Origin: Methanospirillum lacunae
GTDB taxonomy: Archaea; Halobacteriota; Methanomicrobia; Methanomicrobiales; Methanospirillaceae
Direction: 5' to 3'
Length of the DNA stretch: 64,000 nucleotides
NCBI RefSeq assembly: GCF_003173355.1
Contig: NZ_QGMY01000001.1
Coordinates: forward strand, 25,773-89,772
Shown: piece by piece, positions 46,124 through 54,212 of the stretch
Position numbering within the stretch: the stretch's first letter is position 1
How the letters are laid out: every line of letters starts with the position of its first letter
Position numbers and translations under genes: made by a program
The notes under the pieces: model-generated
Databases searched by the model: none
What the model was told of the DNA's origin: nothing
What the model saw: only the letters and a program-made list of their open reading frames with translations

Positions 46124-46465
46124 TTATTCTTTTATTTTCATATATCCCCGTCCCCATGCACTAATAGCATCAAGGACAGGAAAAACAGTCTTTCCAAGAT
46201 CGGTTAACTCATACTCTACCCTTGGGGGAATTTCAGGGTACGCAGTTCTGGTGAGCAATCCATCTGCTTCCAACTCTCTCAAATTCTGTGTAAGTACTGA
46301 CTGGGTAATACGGGGTATACTCCTCTGTAGTTCAAGAAATCGAAGAGAACTTTTGCGCAGATGCCAAAGGATCTCTGGTTTCCATTTTCCCCCGATGATA
46401 GAGAGATAGGTATGTATTGGATAATCAACGTTGTTATCATCAATTATTTTTGATTTTATTGCCAT
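46124..46465 (-). CDS. HxlR-family transcriptional regulator
   Basis: From ATG 46465 the protein has 113 residues, the usual HxlR length. The winged helix is clear: HTYLSIIGGKWKPEILWHLR, then FLELQRSIPRITQSVLTQNL with the recognition helix, RELEADGLLTRTAYPEIPPR and VEYELTDLGKTVFPVLDAI. HxlR proteins commonly sense aldehydes or electrophiles. A TATA box CTATATAG (about 46491-46498 read on the minus strand) lies about 27 bases before this ATG, which predicts a leaderless mRNA. An upstream ATG (46525) would add 20 residues beyond the family start. It is divergent from a nitroreductase gene, its likely target. Confidence 0.9.
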   Translation of the reverse strand: MAIKSKIIDDNNVDYPIHTYLSIIGGKWKPEILWHLRKSSLRFLELQRSIPRITQSVLTQNLRELEADGLLTRTAYPEIPPRVEYELTDLGKTVFPVLDAISAWGRGYMKIKE

Positions 46466-46473
46466 TTCGCAAT

Positions 46474-46498
46474 TAGTATTGAATAAAGTACTATATAG
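46474..46498. promoter_or_regulatory. HxlR promoter with operator-like repeat
   Basis: TAGTA (46474-46478) and TACTA (46489-46493) are inverted over 10 bases and overlap the minus-strand TATA box CTATATAG. This suits autorepression by HxlR and control of the divergent nitroreductase gene. Confidence 0.45.
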
Positions 46499-46566
46499 GA
46501 TTGAGGGTACTGGTATGTTTTTCATCCTATCAGACCATTTTAATGTGATCCAGAATTGGTGAAATC

Positions 46567-47403
46567 ATGCAGGTTAATTTTTCTATTGATAGTGATCGAT
46601 GTAACCGTTGTGGTATATGTAGCAATGTATGTCTCTCTTCAATTCTCATCCAAGATCCAATAACCAAAATCCCAACAGTTGCATCAGATTACAAGGTGTT
46701 CTGTACTACATGTGGACATTGTGAATCTTTTTGCCCACAGGGAGCCATTAAAATTGAAACCCCTGAAGTCGAGCCGTTCCAAGGTTCCTCTATTGACCGG
46801 AAGGTTTCGCCTGAAACAGTAAAATCTTTGATTGTATCCCGAAGAACTATCCGACATTTCCAGGATAAACCTGTCTCACATGATCTCTTGATCAATCTCC
46901 TGGATATTATCAGATATGCACCGAGCGGGTTTAATCTGCATCCGGTTGAGTGGATGATCGTGAAAGACCCCGCTGTGATCCAGAAGTTGTCATCAGCCAC
47001 GATCGATTGGTTAAGGTCTCTACAGGAAGTCAATACACCAGATGAATTCGCTCCACTCCTACCGGTGATATCAAAAATTATTGCGGTATGGGAGTCTGGA
47101 GAAGATCCTGTCTGTTATCATGCTCCGGCCCTTATCATTGCCCATGCTGATACGACAATTCACAGTGCCGGATATGATGCCATCATTGCACTCAGTTACC
47201 TGGATCTTATCGCCCAGGTTTATGATCTTGGAACCTGCTGGGCCGGTCTATTGCAAATGGCTTTATCTGGTTCGCCTGATGTTCTGGGTTTAATCCCGCT
47301 TCCCCAGGGTCACACACCACATCATGTTCTGCTTATCGGAAATCCACGATATCAGATATATCAAATCCCAAAAAGACCTCTGACCAGGATATCAGTCGTT
47401 TAA
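46567..47403 (+). CDS. Ferredoxin-nitroreductase fusion protein
   Basis: A 278-residue flavoprotein with an N-terminal double 4Fe-4S ferredoxin domain (CNRCGICSNVC near residues 12-22, CTTCGHCESFCP near 48-60) joined to a nitroreductase domain (about 85-278, starting SRRTIRHFQDKPV). The FMN-binding pattern (RYAPSGFNLHPVEW) and a late CWAGLLQMAL segment are typical. Electrons would pass from ferredoxin clusters to FMN and then to a substrate not known here. The gene is divergent from an HxlR regulator, which suggests electrophile- or quinone-linked induction. Confidence 0.9.
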   Translation: MQVNFSIDSDRCNRCGICSNVCLSSILIQDPITKIPTVASDYKVFCTTCGHCESFCPQGAIKIETPEVEPFQGSSIDRKVSPETVKSLIVSRRTIRHFQDKPVSHDLLINLLDIIRYAPSGFNLHPVEWMIVKDPAVIQKLSSATIDWLRSLQEVNTPDEFAPLLPVISKIIAVWESGEDPVCYHAPALIIAHADTTIHSAGYDAIIALSYLDLIAQVYDLGTCWAGLLQMALSGSPDVLGLIPLPQGHTPHHVLLIGNPRYQIYQIPKRPLTRISVV

Positions 47404-47781
47404 TTTTTTAAATTCCTTCTATCATGTGAAAACCGAAGTGTCTTAAAAATTGAATGGCAAACATTAATATAATACAATTTTTACTTAATTCAATTGTCTT
47501 TTTAATCAATTCATTTCCATTGAGGAAATTACACAAATATGGTAATTTCTTATTTTTCTATTAATTTTCTATAATATCATCAGTTACCTCCAAGTACCTA
47601 AGTGTAATAGAAGTTCGTATTTTCAATAAGTACCCGAAAGATCAACAATAAGCAAGGACTCTGGAAGGTACCTAGGTTCCCCTTCAAATGAACCCAGGGA
47701 GAACTGTAGGTTCTGGTTCCCTGAAGATTATTCCAAATGGAGCACATGCTGTTATGCAAAACATAATAATTTGATGTAATG
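47404..47781 (+). other. Intergenic region with adjacent hairpins
   Basis: About 380 AT-rich bases. GGTTC (47675-47679) pairs with GAACC (47690-47694). Next to it CAGGGA-GAAC (47695-47704) pairs with GTTC and TCCCTG (47710-47713 and 47718-47723) around a TGTAG loop with a TGGT bulge. The 87-base element follows. These hairpins may belong to a longer RNA or to the end of the nitroreductase transcript. Confidence 0.4.
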
Positions 47782-47868
47782 GAAGTGAAACAAAGATTAA
47801 TTCTAAACGTGTTATCTAAAATCACTTCATAGTATTGAGCAAATGCTCTGGATAGTTCCAGAGCATTT
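47782..47868 (+). ncRNA. 87-nt two-hairpin repeat element, copy A
   Basis: GAAGTGA (47782-47788) pairs with TCACTTC (47822-47828), and a 12-bp stem AAATGCTCTGGA / TCCAGAGCATTT (47841-47852 and 47857-47868) closes over a TAGT loop and ends in a T-run. A second copy with the same length and spacing is at 53702-53788. The copies differ at about 20 of 87 positions, without gaps. Between them three neighbouring base pairs of the 12-bp stem change on both sides so that pairing is kept. This suggests a selected RNA structure. It lies 64 bases before the IPP isomerase gene. The family was not recognised. Confidence 0.6.
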
Positions 47869-47932
47869 TGTATTAAATTATAACTGGTCAGAATAGAACA
47901 GAACATTCGTGGAGGATAATCCAGGGTAGTTA

Positions 47933-48457
47933 ATGACAGAGATGCTTATTCTCGTGGATAGACACGATACAGAAATCGGGTATGCGGAAAAGATGCAAAT
48001 CCATCGTGAAGGAAAAATTCACCGTGCATTTTCCATCATTATCTACAATTCACAAGGGGAGATGCTTCTTCAGAAAAGGGCGTCATCGAAATACCATTCA
48101 GGAGGATTATGGACAAATGCATGCTGTGGTCATCCGAGGGCTGGTGAGGATTTATTATCCTCGGCTCACAGGAGGTTGAATGAGGAGATGGGATTTGAAT
48201 GCATATTGAAACCGCTATTCAATTTTCTCTATGTAGCCCACCTGGATAATCAAATGATCGAACACGAATTCGATCATGTCTTAATTGGAGGATATGATGG
48301 ATGTATTCATCCGGATCCTAATGAGGCAGAAGATTACCAGTGGATCTCTGTACCGCGTATTTACGAAGGGATCGTTCTAAATCCTGAAGTTTATACGATC
48401 TGGTTTGTGATTTTGATGAACAAACTAAAAAATCACAGAATCTCCACAAAATTATGA
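47933..48457 (+). CDS. idi: Isopentenyl-diphosphate delta-isomerase, type 1
   Basis: This metal-dependent Nudix-like enzyme interconverts isopentenyl and dimethylallyl diphosphate for isoprenoid lipid synthesis. The 174-residue length is typical. The catalytic cysteine is C65 in NACCGHPRAGE, the catalytic glutamate region is EHEFDHV (E112), and the Nudix-like stretch reads SSAHRRLNEEMGF. Most archaea use the unrelated FMN-dependent type 2 enzyme, with haloarchaea the known type 1 users, so this copy may be acquired by transfer. An in-frame ATG at 47942 is a possible alternative start. Confidence 0.9.
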   Translation: MTEMLILVDRHDTEIGYAEKMQIHREGKIHRAFSIIIYNSQGEMLLQKRASSKYHSGGLWTNACCGHPRAGEDLLSSAHRRLNEEMGFECILKPLFNFLYVAHLDNQMIEHEFDHVLIGGYDGCIHPDPNEAEDYQWISVPRIYEGIVLNPEVYTIWFVILMNKLKNHRISTKL

Positions 48458-48540
48458 AATCAAAATCAGAACTAATGAAAAAAAGTACAGGATCTCCATG
48501 TGGTACAAGAATAAAACGTTGTGAGAAAGAGGAAACAATC

Positions 48541-49110
48541 ATGGAAAAAGTAATGATAGGAAAAATGCCAGCAGGAGCATTTCCAATTATTGTTGTTGGC
48601 AGTATGGTAAATGGAAAACCGAATTATAATACACTTGGCTGTTATGGGCTTATTTCCCCGGCACCCCCGACCGTTTACATCAAATCCGTGAAGCAACATT
48701 ATACAAATGTCGGTATTCGTGAATCTGGATGGTTCAGTGTGAATCTTCCCTCTGCCGACCAGGCCAGGAAAACAGATTACGTTGGGCTTGTTTCCGGTTA
48801 CGACACAGATAAATCAGATGCGTTTACGCCGTTTTTCAGTTCTGCAGGAAATGCCCCGATGATCGAGGAATGCCCGGTAAATATCCTCTGTAAAGTAATC
48901 CAGACAGTCTACATGCCTACTCAGGAGAATGCAGAGATCTTTATTGGTGAGGTTGAGGAGGTTTACATTAAAAAGGAATGTATGATTGACGGGAACATCG
49001 ACCTGAATATGATTAAACCTCTTATGATTACAGGTACTCAGTATATTGAGGTTACCGGTACACCAGCAGGTGCCGCATGGAATATCGGTAAAGAATTGAT
49101 AGAAAAATAA
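48541..49110 (+). CDS. Flavin reductase-like FMN-binding protein
   Basis: From ATG 48541 (AGAGGA ahead) the protein has 189 residues and belongs to the flavin reductase/flavoredoxin split-barrel family: a start KVMIGKMPAGAFPIIVVGSM, then NYNTLGCYGLISPAPPTVYI, SVKQHYTNVGIRESGWFSVN and a conserved KTDYVGLVSG. Archaeal relatives bind FMN and pass electrons to Isf-like or Fe-S partners. The open frame reaches back to 48454 over the idi stop, but the extra residues are unlike the family. Loose clustering with a ferredoxin-type gene next door may be meaningful. Confidence 0.88.
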   Translation: MEKVMIGKMPAGAFPIIVVGSMVNGKPNYNTLGCYGLISPAPPTVYIKSVKQHYTNVGIRESGWFSVNLPSADQARKTDYVGLVSGYDTDKSDAFTPFFSSAGNAPMIEECPVNILCKVIQTVYMPTQENAEIFIGEVEEVYIKKECMIDGNIDLNMIKPLMITGTQYIEVTGTPAGAAWNIGKELIEK

Positions 49111-49393
49111 GTCTCCACTATCATTCAATAATCATTGCAGTAATTATACCGTAAATATAGGATCTCCATTCTAAAATATCCAGGCAGGCGTAATCACTGT
49201 ACAGATTACTCCTCATAATCTCTGGTTGGGACCGGTCTGAAATTACTGAAATGTGATGAAAGGAATTGAAAATCAGGGGATGGCACTAAGTTTGAGACCT
49301 GACTGACAGTGTAGAAGTAAAAAAACCTTTCACGAACAGACAATATGAATTCAGGAAGTTAGGGACATTGAATACTGATGCTGATAATTGCCC

Positions 49394-50056
49394 ATGGATG
49401 AATTTCTGCAATCATATGTAAAAAAGTACGAACAATGGCGAAATGACAGGGATTTTTCCGTCTCATCACGGGTTATCTCTGTTAATGAGGCTTTTTTTGG
49501 TAGTCAGCGAATCCTTGCCTTGGAACAGGTAATACAAGTTTTCAAGGACTCCCAGGAATTTGCTCTGGCCGAATGTCACTGCAGGGTACAGTATGACAGG
49601 TGTAACCGACCAAGGGAGACCTGTCTTCTCATCGATGATGCAGCAGTCCGGGCGCTTGAAAAGAAAAAAGCCCTACGAATTACCCTGGAAGAGGCGAGGA
49701 TGGTTATAAGGCAGGCTAATGTCCATGGTCTCGTTCTCATGACCTATTATCTACCAGGAAAAAGGATTAATGCAATATGCTGTTGCTGTCCCTGTTGTTG
49801 CCACGATCTTCAGCTCCTGCTACAGTACCATCGTTCGGATCTAGTAATAGGTTCAGATTATATCGCAGAAACCGACACAGATCGTTGTATATCATGTGGT
49901 ATCTGTGTCGAACGTTGTATTTTCAGAGCCCGGACCATGCAGGATAGTCATTTTACGTATGATCCCACGTTATGCCTAGGATGTGGTCTTTGTGTTTCGG
50001 TATGCCCGGAACAGGCGACATCTATGGAATTGAATCCGCGATGTGATATGATCTGA
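49394..50056 (+). CDS. Cysteine-rich 4Fe-4S protein
   Basis: A 220-residue protein in three parts. An N-terminal domain with ALAECHCRVQYDRC and CNRPRETCLL is followed by EEARMVIRQANVHGLVL. A dense cysteine run ICCCCPCCCHDLQLLL comes next (about residues 135-150), then a C-terminal double 4Fe-4S ferredoxin (CISCGICVERC and CLGCGLCVSVCP). This layout is known in a family of ferredoxin-tailed proteins of anaerobes whose biochemical role I cannot state; the Cys run probably binds a metal centre. The chosen ATG follows an in-frame TTG at 49388. No typical ribosome-binding site is seen. Confidence 0.8.
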   Translation: MDEFLQSYVKKYEQWRNDRDFSVSSRVISVNEAFFGSQRILALEQVIQVFKDSQEFALAECHCRVQYDRCNRPRETCLLIDDAAVRALEKKKALRITLEEARMVIRQANVHGLVLMTYYLPGKRINAICCCCPCCCHDLQLLLQYHRSDLVIGSDYIAETDTDRCISCGICVERCIFRARTMQDSHFTYDPTLCLGCGLCVSVCPEQATSMELNPRCDMI

Positions 50057-50099
50057 ACATATCACGGTTTTAATTATTTTACATCATCAACACTATTAT

Positions 50100-50798
50100 T
50101 CATTTTTGCACAATCACGTTCCATTTCGTATACGGAAACGGATTTGTAAGGTGAAAATCAGGTTCTGTCTCCAGGTACGAGTAAACCTGTTCGGCCAGAA
50201 TTACGAATTTCCATGCTTTAAATAAATCCCGGAGATCCCTTTCATCAAAATAATGGTGAGGAACTCCTGCTTCAAACCCGTCGTTTTTTACGAATGTATT
50301 CTGTTCTATCTCGCATCCCTGGCCGTAAGCTCCACCTTTGATGGAGAGCAGTGTCACCATGAACAAACCTCCACGTACCAGATTATCGTAAACATGAGCA
50401 ACAGATTTTGTTATTTTTTCCCTGGTATTGTGATGTAAGGCATCCCAACAGAGGACCCCATGAAAGTGTATACCATAATACGGATTTACAGTCATATCAG
50501 CGACTTTCAACTCTGCCTTTAGGCCATTCCCGTCAAGCCATTTTTGAGTATGGTTGATCCCGTTTTGTGCAATATCACTTCCGTAAACCAAATGATGCAT
50601 TTGTGAGAGTAGAACGGTATGTCTTCCAGCACCACAGCACAGGTCCCATAGAATGAGGGGTCTATCCGGAAAAATTCCTTCGAGTTTTCTAACGAATTTG
50701 TAGACTTCGGGTTGGGGTAAGGATTCAATGAACCTCTCATCAGAAAATAGTTCATTCCATGTTGCCATATGAGGGGTAATAATGAGACAGACAGGCAT
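50100..50798 (-). CDS. Class I SAM-dependent methyltransferase
   Basis: A 232-residue methyltransferase. The SAM-binding motif I is ILWDLCCGAGRHTVLLSQ near residue 50, the acidic end of strand 2 is YGSDIAQNGI, and motif III/IV are ADMTVNPYYGIHFHGVLCWD and VRGGLFMVTLLS. The fold is the standard Rossmann type, with a cap region near the end. AAGGA stands five bases before the ATG at 50798; an internal ATG at 50768 is possible. The target (small molecule, RNA or protein) cannot be predicted, and neighbours do not help. Confidence 0.88.
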   Translation of the reverse strand: MPVCLIITPHMATWNELFSDERFIESLPQPEVYKFVRKLEGIFPDRPLILWDLCCGAGRHTVLLSQMHHLVYGSDIAQNGINHTQKWLDGNGLKAELKVADMTVNPYYGIHFHGVLCWDALHHNTREKITKSVAHVYDNLVRGGLFMVTLLSIKGGAYGQGCEIEQNTFVKNDGFEAGVPHHYFDERDLRDLFKAWKFVILAEQVYSYLETEPDFHLTNPFPYTKWNVIVQK

Positions 50799-51270
50799 AA
50801 ATTCCTTGACCCGTTTCAGAACCGAAAGATGTGTTTTCTTAAAAAGGACCTATAGTAATGCCAGATCTATCTTACAATAACCACAAACTGAATTGGAATA
50901 TATCTTAAGAGGTTGCCGGTTTCGTTTGAACCAAACATATGCGAACAGTATTACTATGCCGAGCATTAGGTTTTAAACGAACACCAATTCATCCGGTTGT
51001 ATGAAATGATCTGTTATTAGATTATAGTATAATTAGTAGACGTTGTATGGAATTTTTCTGTTCGATGGTCTAATAATAACGATCTCATTGAGATACAATC
51101 AAGACTAACCAGGAATCTTTTTCCCATTTGGGCTATCCTTCATGTATCGAGTATAAAAAATAATAGAATGACCTTTTTTCTGTGAGACATGCTCATGCAC
51201 ACAGAATTGTGCATTATGCCAAATTTTTTATACATACAGTGCCTATGAGAACATAGTATAGGTGCCCTAC
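50799..51270 (+). promoter_or_regulatory. Upstream region of the DUF3821 gene with palindrome and TATA box
   Basis: About 470 bases. The first 380 show nothing firm. ATGCACA (51195-51201) and TGTGCAT (51208-51214) are perfect inverted repeats just ahead of the TATA box TTTTTTATACAT (51225-51236). The predicted start is near 51256, and GGTG precedes the ATG at 51271. The repeat is a likely operator site. Confidence 0.5.
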
Positions 51271-52077
51271 ATGAAACTACAAACTGGAATTATCCTGGGA
51301 CAGGTAATACTGATAATGTCACTATTTATCATATCTGTGAGTGCGGAACAGGCAGATAATCCGAGTATTACCATTAACGCTGTTCAGTCAATTAATATCG
51401 GAGATCTTCTTGATTTATCAGGAAATACTACGTTGCCAAAGGATTCTCACCTTTTAGTCAGTCTCAATCCTGATAATAATTGCTCAAATTTTTGTACAGG
51501 TTCAGGAATAAATACAATGGTTTTTGCCGGACAGAATGGATATAATTTCTGGTCTGCAGCAATGGATACCTCTAGTTTTGGATATGGTAATTACCAAATA
51601 AATATAACCCAAATTCTAAATTATACACCACAAGGTATTATATTTGGTAATGCATCAGCAACGCAAACAATTTTCATGAAAGGACAAGTCCTTATTGACA
51701 ACACCACAAATAAACCAAACCAAAACATCACCGATGGATATATCTCCCTGAATACGATCGATCCAAAGAAAACAGGAGATAAATTCCTTATTCGCGGTTC
51801 AACCAATCTGCCTGTTGGTACTAATGTTCTTTGGGAAATTGGTCCCGATCAGACTCAGGTATCCCCTCAGTATTCTAACGAATATACATACCTTTCATCT
51901 AATTCCATGGTTGTAAAAGGTGATGACACATTAAACAGGGTATCACATGCCATAGATACTATCTCATTTAAACCAGGTATGTATAATGTTACCTGCTCCA
52001 TAGACATAGGTAATCTTTTGACAGGTGAATGGAAAAAAGGAGATATTCAAGGTAACACTCAATTTATCCTGGAATAA
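51271..52077 (+). CDS. Exported DUF3821-like protein
   Basis: From ATG 51271 the protein has 268 residues with a signal peptide (MKLQTGIILGQVILIMSLFI, cleavage after SVSA). The mature part contains two copies of a beta-sandwich-like unit, with patterns SINIGDLLDLSGNTTLPKDS and KKTGDKFLIRGSTNLPVGTN. This is the DUF3821 type found in Methanomicrobiales surface proteins, of unknown role. There is no transmembrane anchor at the C-terminus, so it may be retained through other proteins. A related membrane-anchored protein is encoded next. Confidence 0.75.
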   Translation: MKLQTGIILGQVILIMSLFIISVSAEQADNPSITINAVQSINIGDLLDLSGNTTLPKDSHLLVSLNPDNNCSNFCTGSGINTMVFAGQNGYNFWSAAMDTSSFGYGNYQINITQILNYTPQGIIFGNASATQTIFMKGQVLIDNTTNKPNQNITDGYISLNTIDPKKTGDKFLIRGSTNLPVGTNVLWEIGPDQTQVSPQYSNEYTYLSSNSMVVKGDDTLNRVSHAIDTISFKPGMYNVTCSIDIGNLLTGEWKKGDIQGNTQFILE

Positions 52078-52220
52078 TGAATTGATATACCAGATATGAA
52101 TCCTAAAATACTATATTAACTACTTTTATGTATTCATAGATGAAAATAGACAAAAGGAATTTCATGTAACTTAAGGAATTCATTGTCTGAAATTTCCGGA
52201 TCCCTTACAGAACACCAGGA

Positions 52221-52778
52221 ATGTCAGTAAAAAGAGTATACAAATCTGTTGCGATCGGAGCAACCGTTATTCTGGTTTTAATTGGTGCAATAATAGTATT
52301 ATCCACCCTTTTTTCCACAACTCTTCCTGACAGAACAGGTGACATTTCTTTATCATATAATGAAACATCATCAGATACTCTCCCAAATACCCCGGATTCC
52401 ATTTCATCTCTATACATCAGTCTTGATCCAGTGAAAAATATTCATACTGGAGATCAGATCGTGGTTTCAGGAGTTACAAATTTACAGCCGGGCAGTATTA
52501 TCAGTCTTAAAATTACACCAGCTTTTGCAGAAAGAACAGATGATTCTAATTCGAAAACTACCTTTAAATCCTTTTTAGGTCTTATGGGATCAATCCGGGT
52601 TTCTCCTGATAATGAACAAGTCCACCATTGGTTATGGGTTGCCAACAGTTCAGATCTTTCTCCGAACTTATACGAGGTTACCGCTTCATTCATATGTCCT
52701 TTTTCTAATTCAAATAAAATTCCAGGGGTAGTTTTTTCAGGAACATCCAGGTTTACCCTGACACAACGATCAGTATGA
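52221..52778 (+). CDS. Membrane-anchored protein with one DUF3821-like unit
   Basis: A 185-residue protein with one N-terminal membrane helix (about residues 10-32) and an extracytoplasmic part carrying a unit like those of the preceding gene (HTGDQIVVSGVTNLQPGSII). The rest, about residues 85-185, is a beta-rich domain. The stop overlaps the next ATG by four bases. It is probably co-expressed with the membrane protein and XRE regulator downstream. I do not recognise a specific function. Confidence 0.7.
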   Translation: MSVKRVYKSVAIGATVILVLIGAIIVLSTLFSTTLPDRTGDISLSYNETSSDTLPNTPDSISSLYISLDPVKNIHTGDQIVVSGVTNLQPGSIISLKITPAFAERTDDSNSKTTFKSFLGLMGSIRVSPDNEQVHHWLWVANSSDLSPNLYEVTASFICPFSNSNKIPGVVFSGTSRFTLTQRSV

Positions 52779-53353
52779 AATACATTCATTATTTGGTGTG
52801 GATTATTGGAACTGCAATTCTGGTAACGATGATGGTAGGATGGTCAATTATATCAGGCCTTATCTGGATTCCGTTAATTATTATTCCTCTGGCAGTAATT
52901 GTGTGTTATACAGGTCGTAAGATAGTGACTCCAATCCTGGATGATGAACTAAACCAGCGTATTCAGGGAGATGCTGCGATGAGGACCCTTGAGGTTCTAT
53001 TTGTTACAGGCATTATTATTATTTCCATCCTGTTTTCTCTCTCAGTAAGTTCAGCATATACCCCAAAAATCAATGGACACATTGTTACCAATGATGATAG
53101 TACCCGATCAATGTCAGTGACCATTCAATATCTGAACCCGTTGGATATCTCACATTCATCTTTGAGATCATTTTTAATCAAGAATATCGAAGCTATGACA
53201 TACCAGGAAGCTGGATCTTATGCAACATTCTGGCAGGAAGGATTGCGACCGCATTATGATTATGATCTGATGGCTAGAATCGGAGGATTTCTTTTAATAT
53301 TTCTTCTTTTAGTCTATGGTTCTTTTTATTTATACTACCGTCGAAAATACTAG
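52775..53353 (+). CDS. DUF2178-like membrane protein
   Basis: A 192-residue integral membrane protein with helices near residues 8-30, 35-55, 78-95 and 165-187 and a large extracytoplasmic loop (about 100-160) rich in Ser and Asn. The end FLLVYGSFYLYYRRKY resembles DUF2178 proteins, which typically sit beside a small XRE regulator, as here. The four-base overlap with the preceding gene and the 12-base gap to the regulator indicate one operon. The function of the family is unknown. Confidence 0.7.
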   Translation: MKYIHYLVWIIGTAILVTMMVGWSIISGLIWIPLIIIPLAVIVCYTGRKIVTPILDDELNQRIQGDAAMRTLEVLFVTGIIIISILFSLSVSSAYTPKINGHIVTNDDSTRSMSVTIQYLNPLDISHSSLRSFLIKNIEAMTYQEAGSYATFWQEGLRPHYDYDLMARIGGFLLIFLLLVYGSFYLYYRRKY

Positions 53354-53364
53354 TCACATTCAAT

Positions 53365-53583
53365 ATGAAAAACAGAATAAAAGTCCTCCGGGCTGAGTAT
53401 GATATGACCCAGGAGACTCTTGCACAGTTAGTCGGTGTTACCCGCAATACAATAATCTCTATAGAAAAAGGGAAATATTATCCCTCTTTACTCATTGGAT
53501 ATCGAATGGCACGAGTTTTTGATGTGGATATTAATGATATTTTTACCTATGAAGAAGGTATTGACGATCTTCAGTCAGAGTAA
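53365..53583 (+). CDS. XRE-family small transcriptional regulator
   Basis: A 72-residue helix-turn-helix protein of the minimal XRE/Cro type: KVLRAEYDMTQETLAQLVGV contains helices 1-2, then TRNTIISIEKGKYYPSLLI the recognition helix, and RVFDVDINDIFTYEE the tail. The same layout is common in archaea and bacteria next to a DUF2178 membrane protein. It may autoregulate the operon starting at 52221, or that starting at 51271. No operator could be identified from sequence alone. Confidence 0.92.
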   Translation: MKNRIKVLRAEYDMTQETLAQLVGVTRNTIISIEKGKYYPSLLIGYRMARVFDVDINDIFTYEEGIDDLQSE

Positions 53584-53701
53584 TCAATGGCTCATTAATT
53601 GTCTTGGTTTTCTGGATAAACCATAAATCGCATGTTCATCAGGAATAATGGAAAAAAATTCTTACAGTATTATTATGTAAAGCATATTTTTTGTAATCAT
53701 C

Positions 53702-53788
53702 GAAGTGAAACAAAGATTATTTCTAAACATTCTTTCCTAAAGCACTTCATTGGATGAAACAAACATTCTGGATAGATCCAGAATGTTT
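53702..53788 (+). ncRNA. 87-nt two-hairpin repeat element, copy B
   Basis: GAAGTG (53702-53707) pairs with CACTTC (53743-53748), 41 bases apart as in copy A. The second stem, AAACATTCTGGA / TCCAGAATGTTT, closes over a TAGA loop (53761-53772 and 53777-53788). The core GAAGTGAAACAAAGATTA is shared with copy A. TTTTG follows the stem. The element lies 41 bases before an AT-rich promoter-like stretch and 146 before a truncated gene. Confidence 0.6.
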
Positions 53789-53933
53789 TGATTATATTAA
53801 AAAATACAACGTTCATACATTACCAAAAAAATTGGATTCTTATATTGGGTAAAACCGTTTTCCGAGAATATAAGGGAATTTACCAATGATTATACATTCA
53901 GATTATAATTTACTCGGGATAACAACGTGAATA

Positions 53934-54212
53934 ATGACTCCTCGTATCCATATTATCGTATTGCTAGTGGTTCTTCTTCCTCTGACACATGTAACTGCTG
54001 ATAAGGATCCCATTATTGGTTCATACTTCTATATTTTTGATTATGGGTACAATAATACCATGAATATTCAGGACACTATCCCCAGGAATAAGATCAACAG
54101 ACTATATATTGTATTTGCAATGGTGAAAGACGGTACCCTCATGAATATTCTGACTGATGGAACGGAAGACCAGGCAGATCAACGAATTCAAACGGTTATT
54201 AGTCTTTGTTAG
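53934..54212 (+). pseudogene. Truncated glycoside hydrolase family 18-like gene
   Basis: The 92-codon frame has a signal peptide (MTPRIHIIVLLVVLLPLTHV) and then DPIIGSYFYIFDYGYNNTMN and IPRNKINRLYIVFAMVKDGT, which resembles the first strands of GH18 chitinase-like proteins. A TAG follows LC; the next codons continue KNNEDTGFYQG as a relative would, so a nonsense change of a lysine codon is likely. After this the similarity fades, so the catalytic part is missing. Confidence 0.5.
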
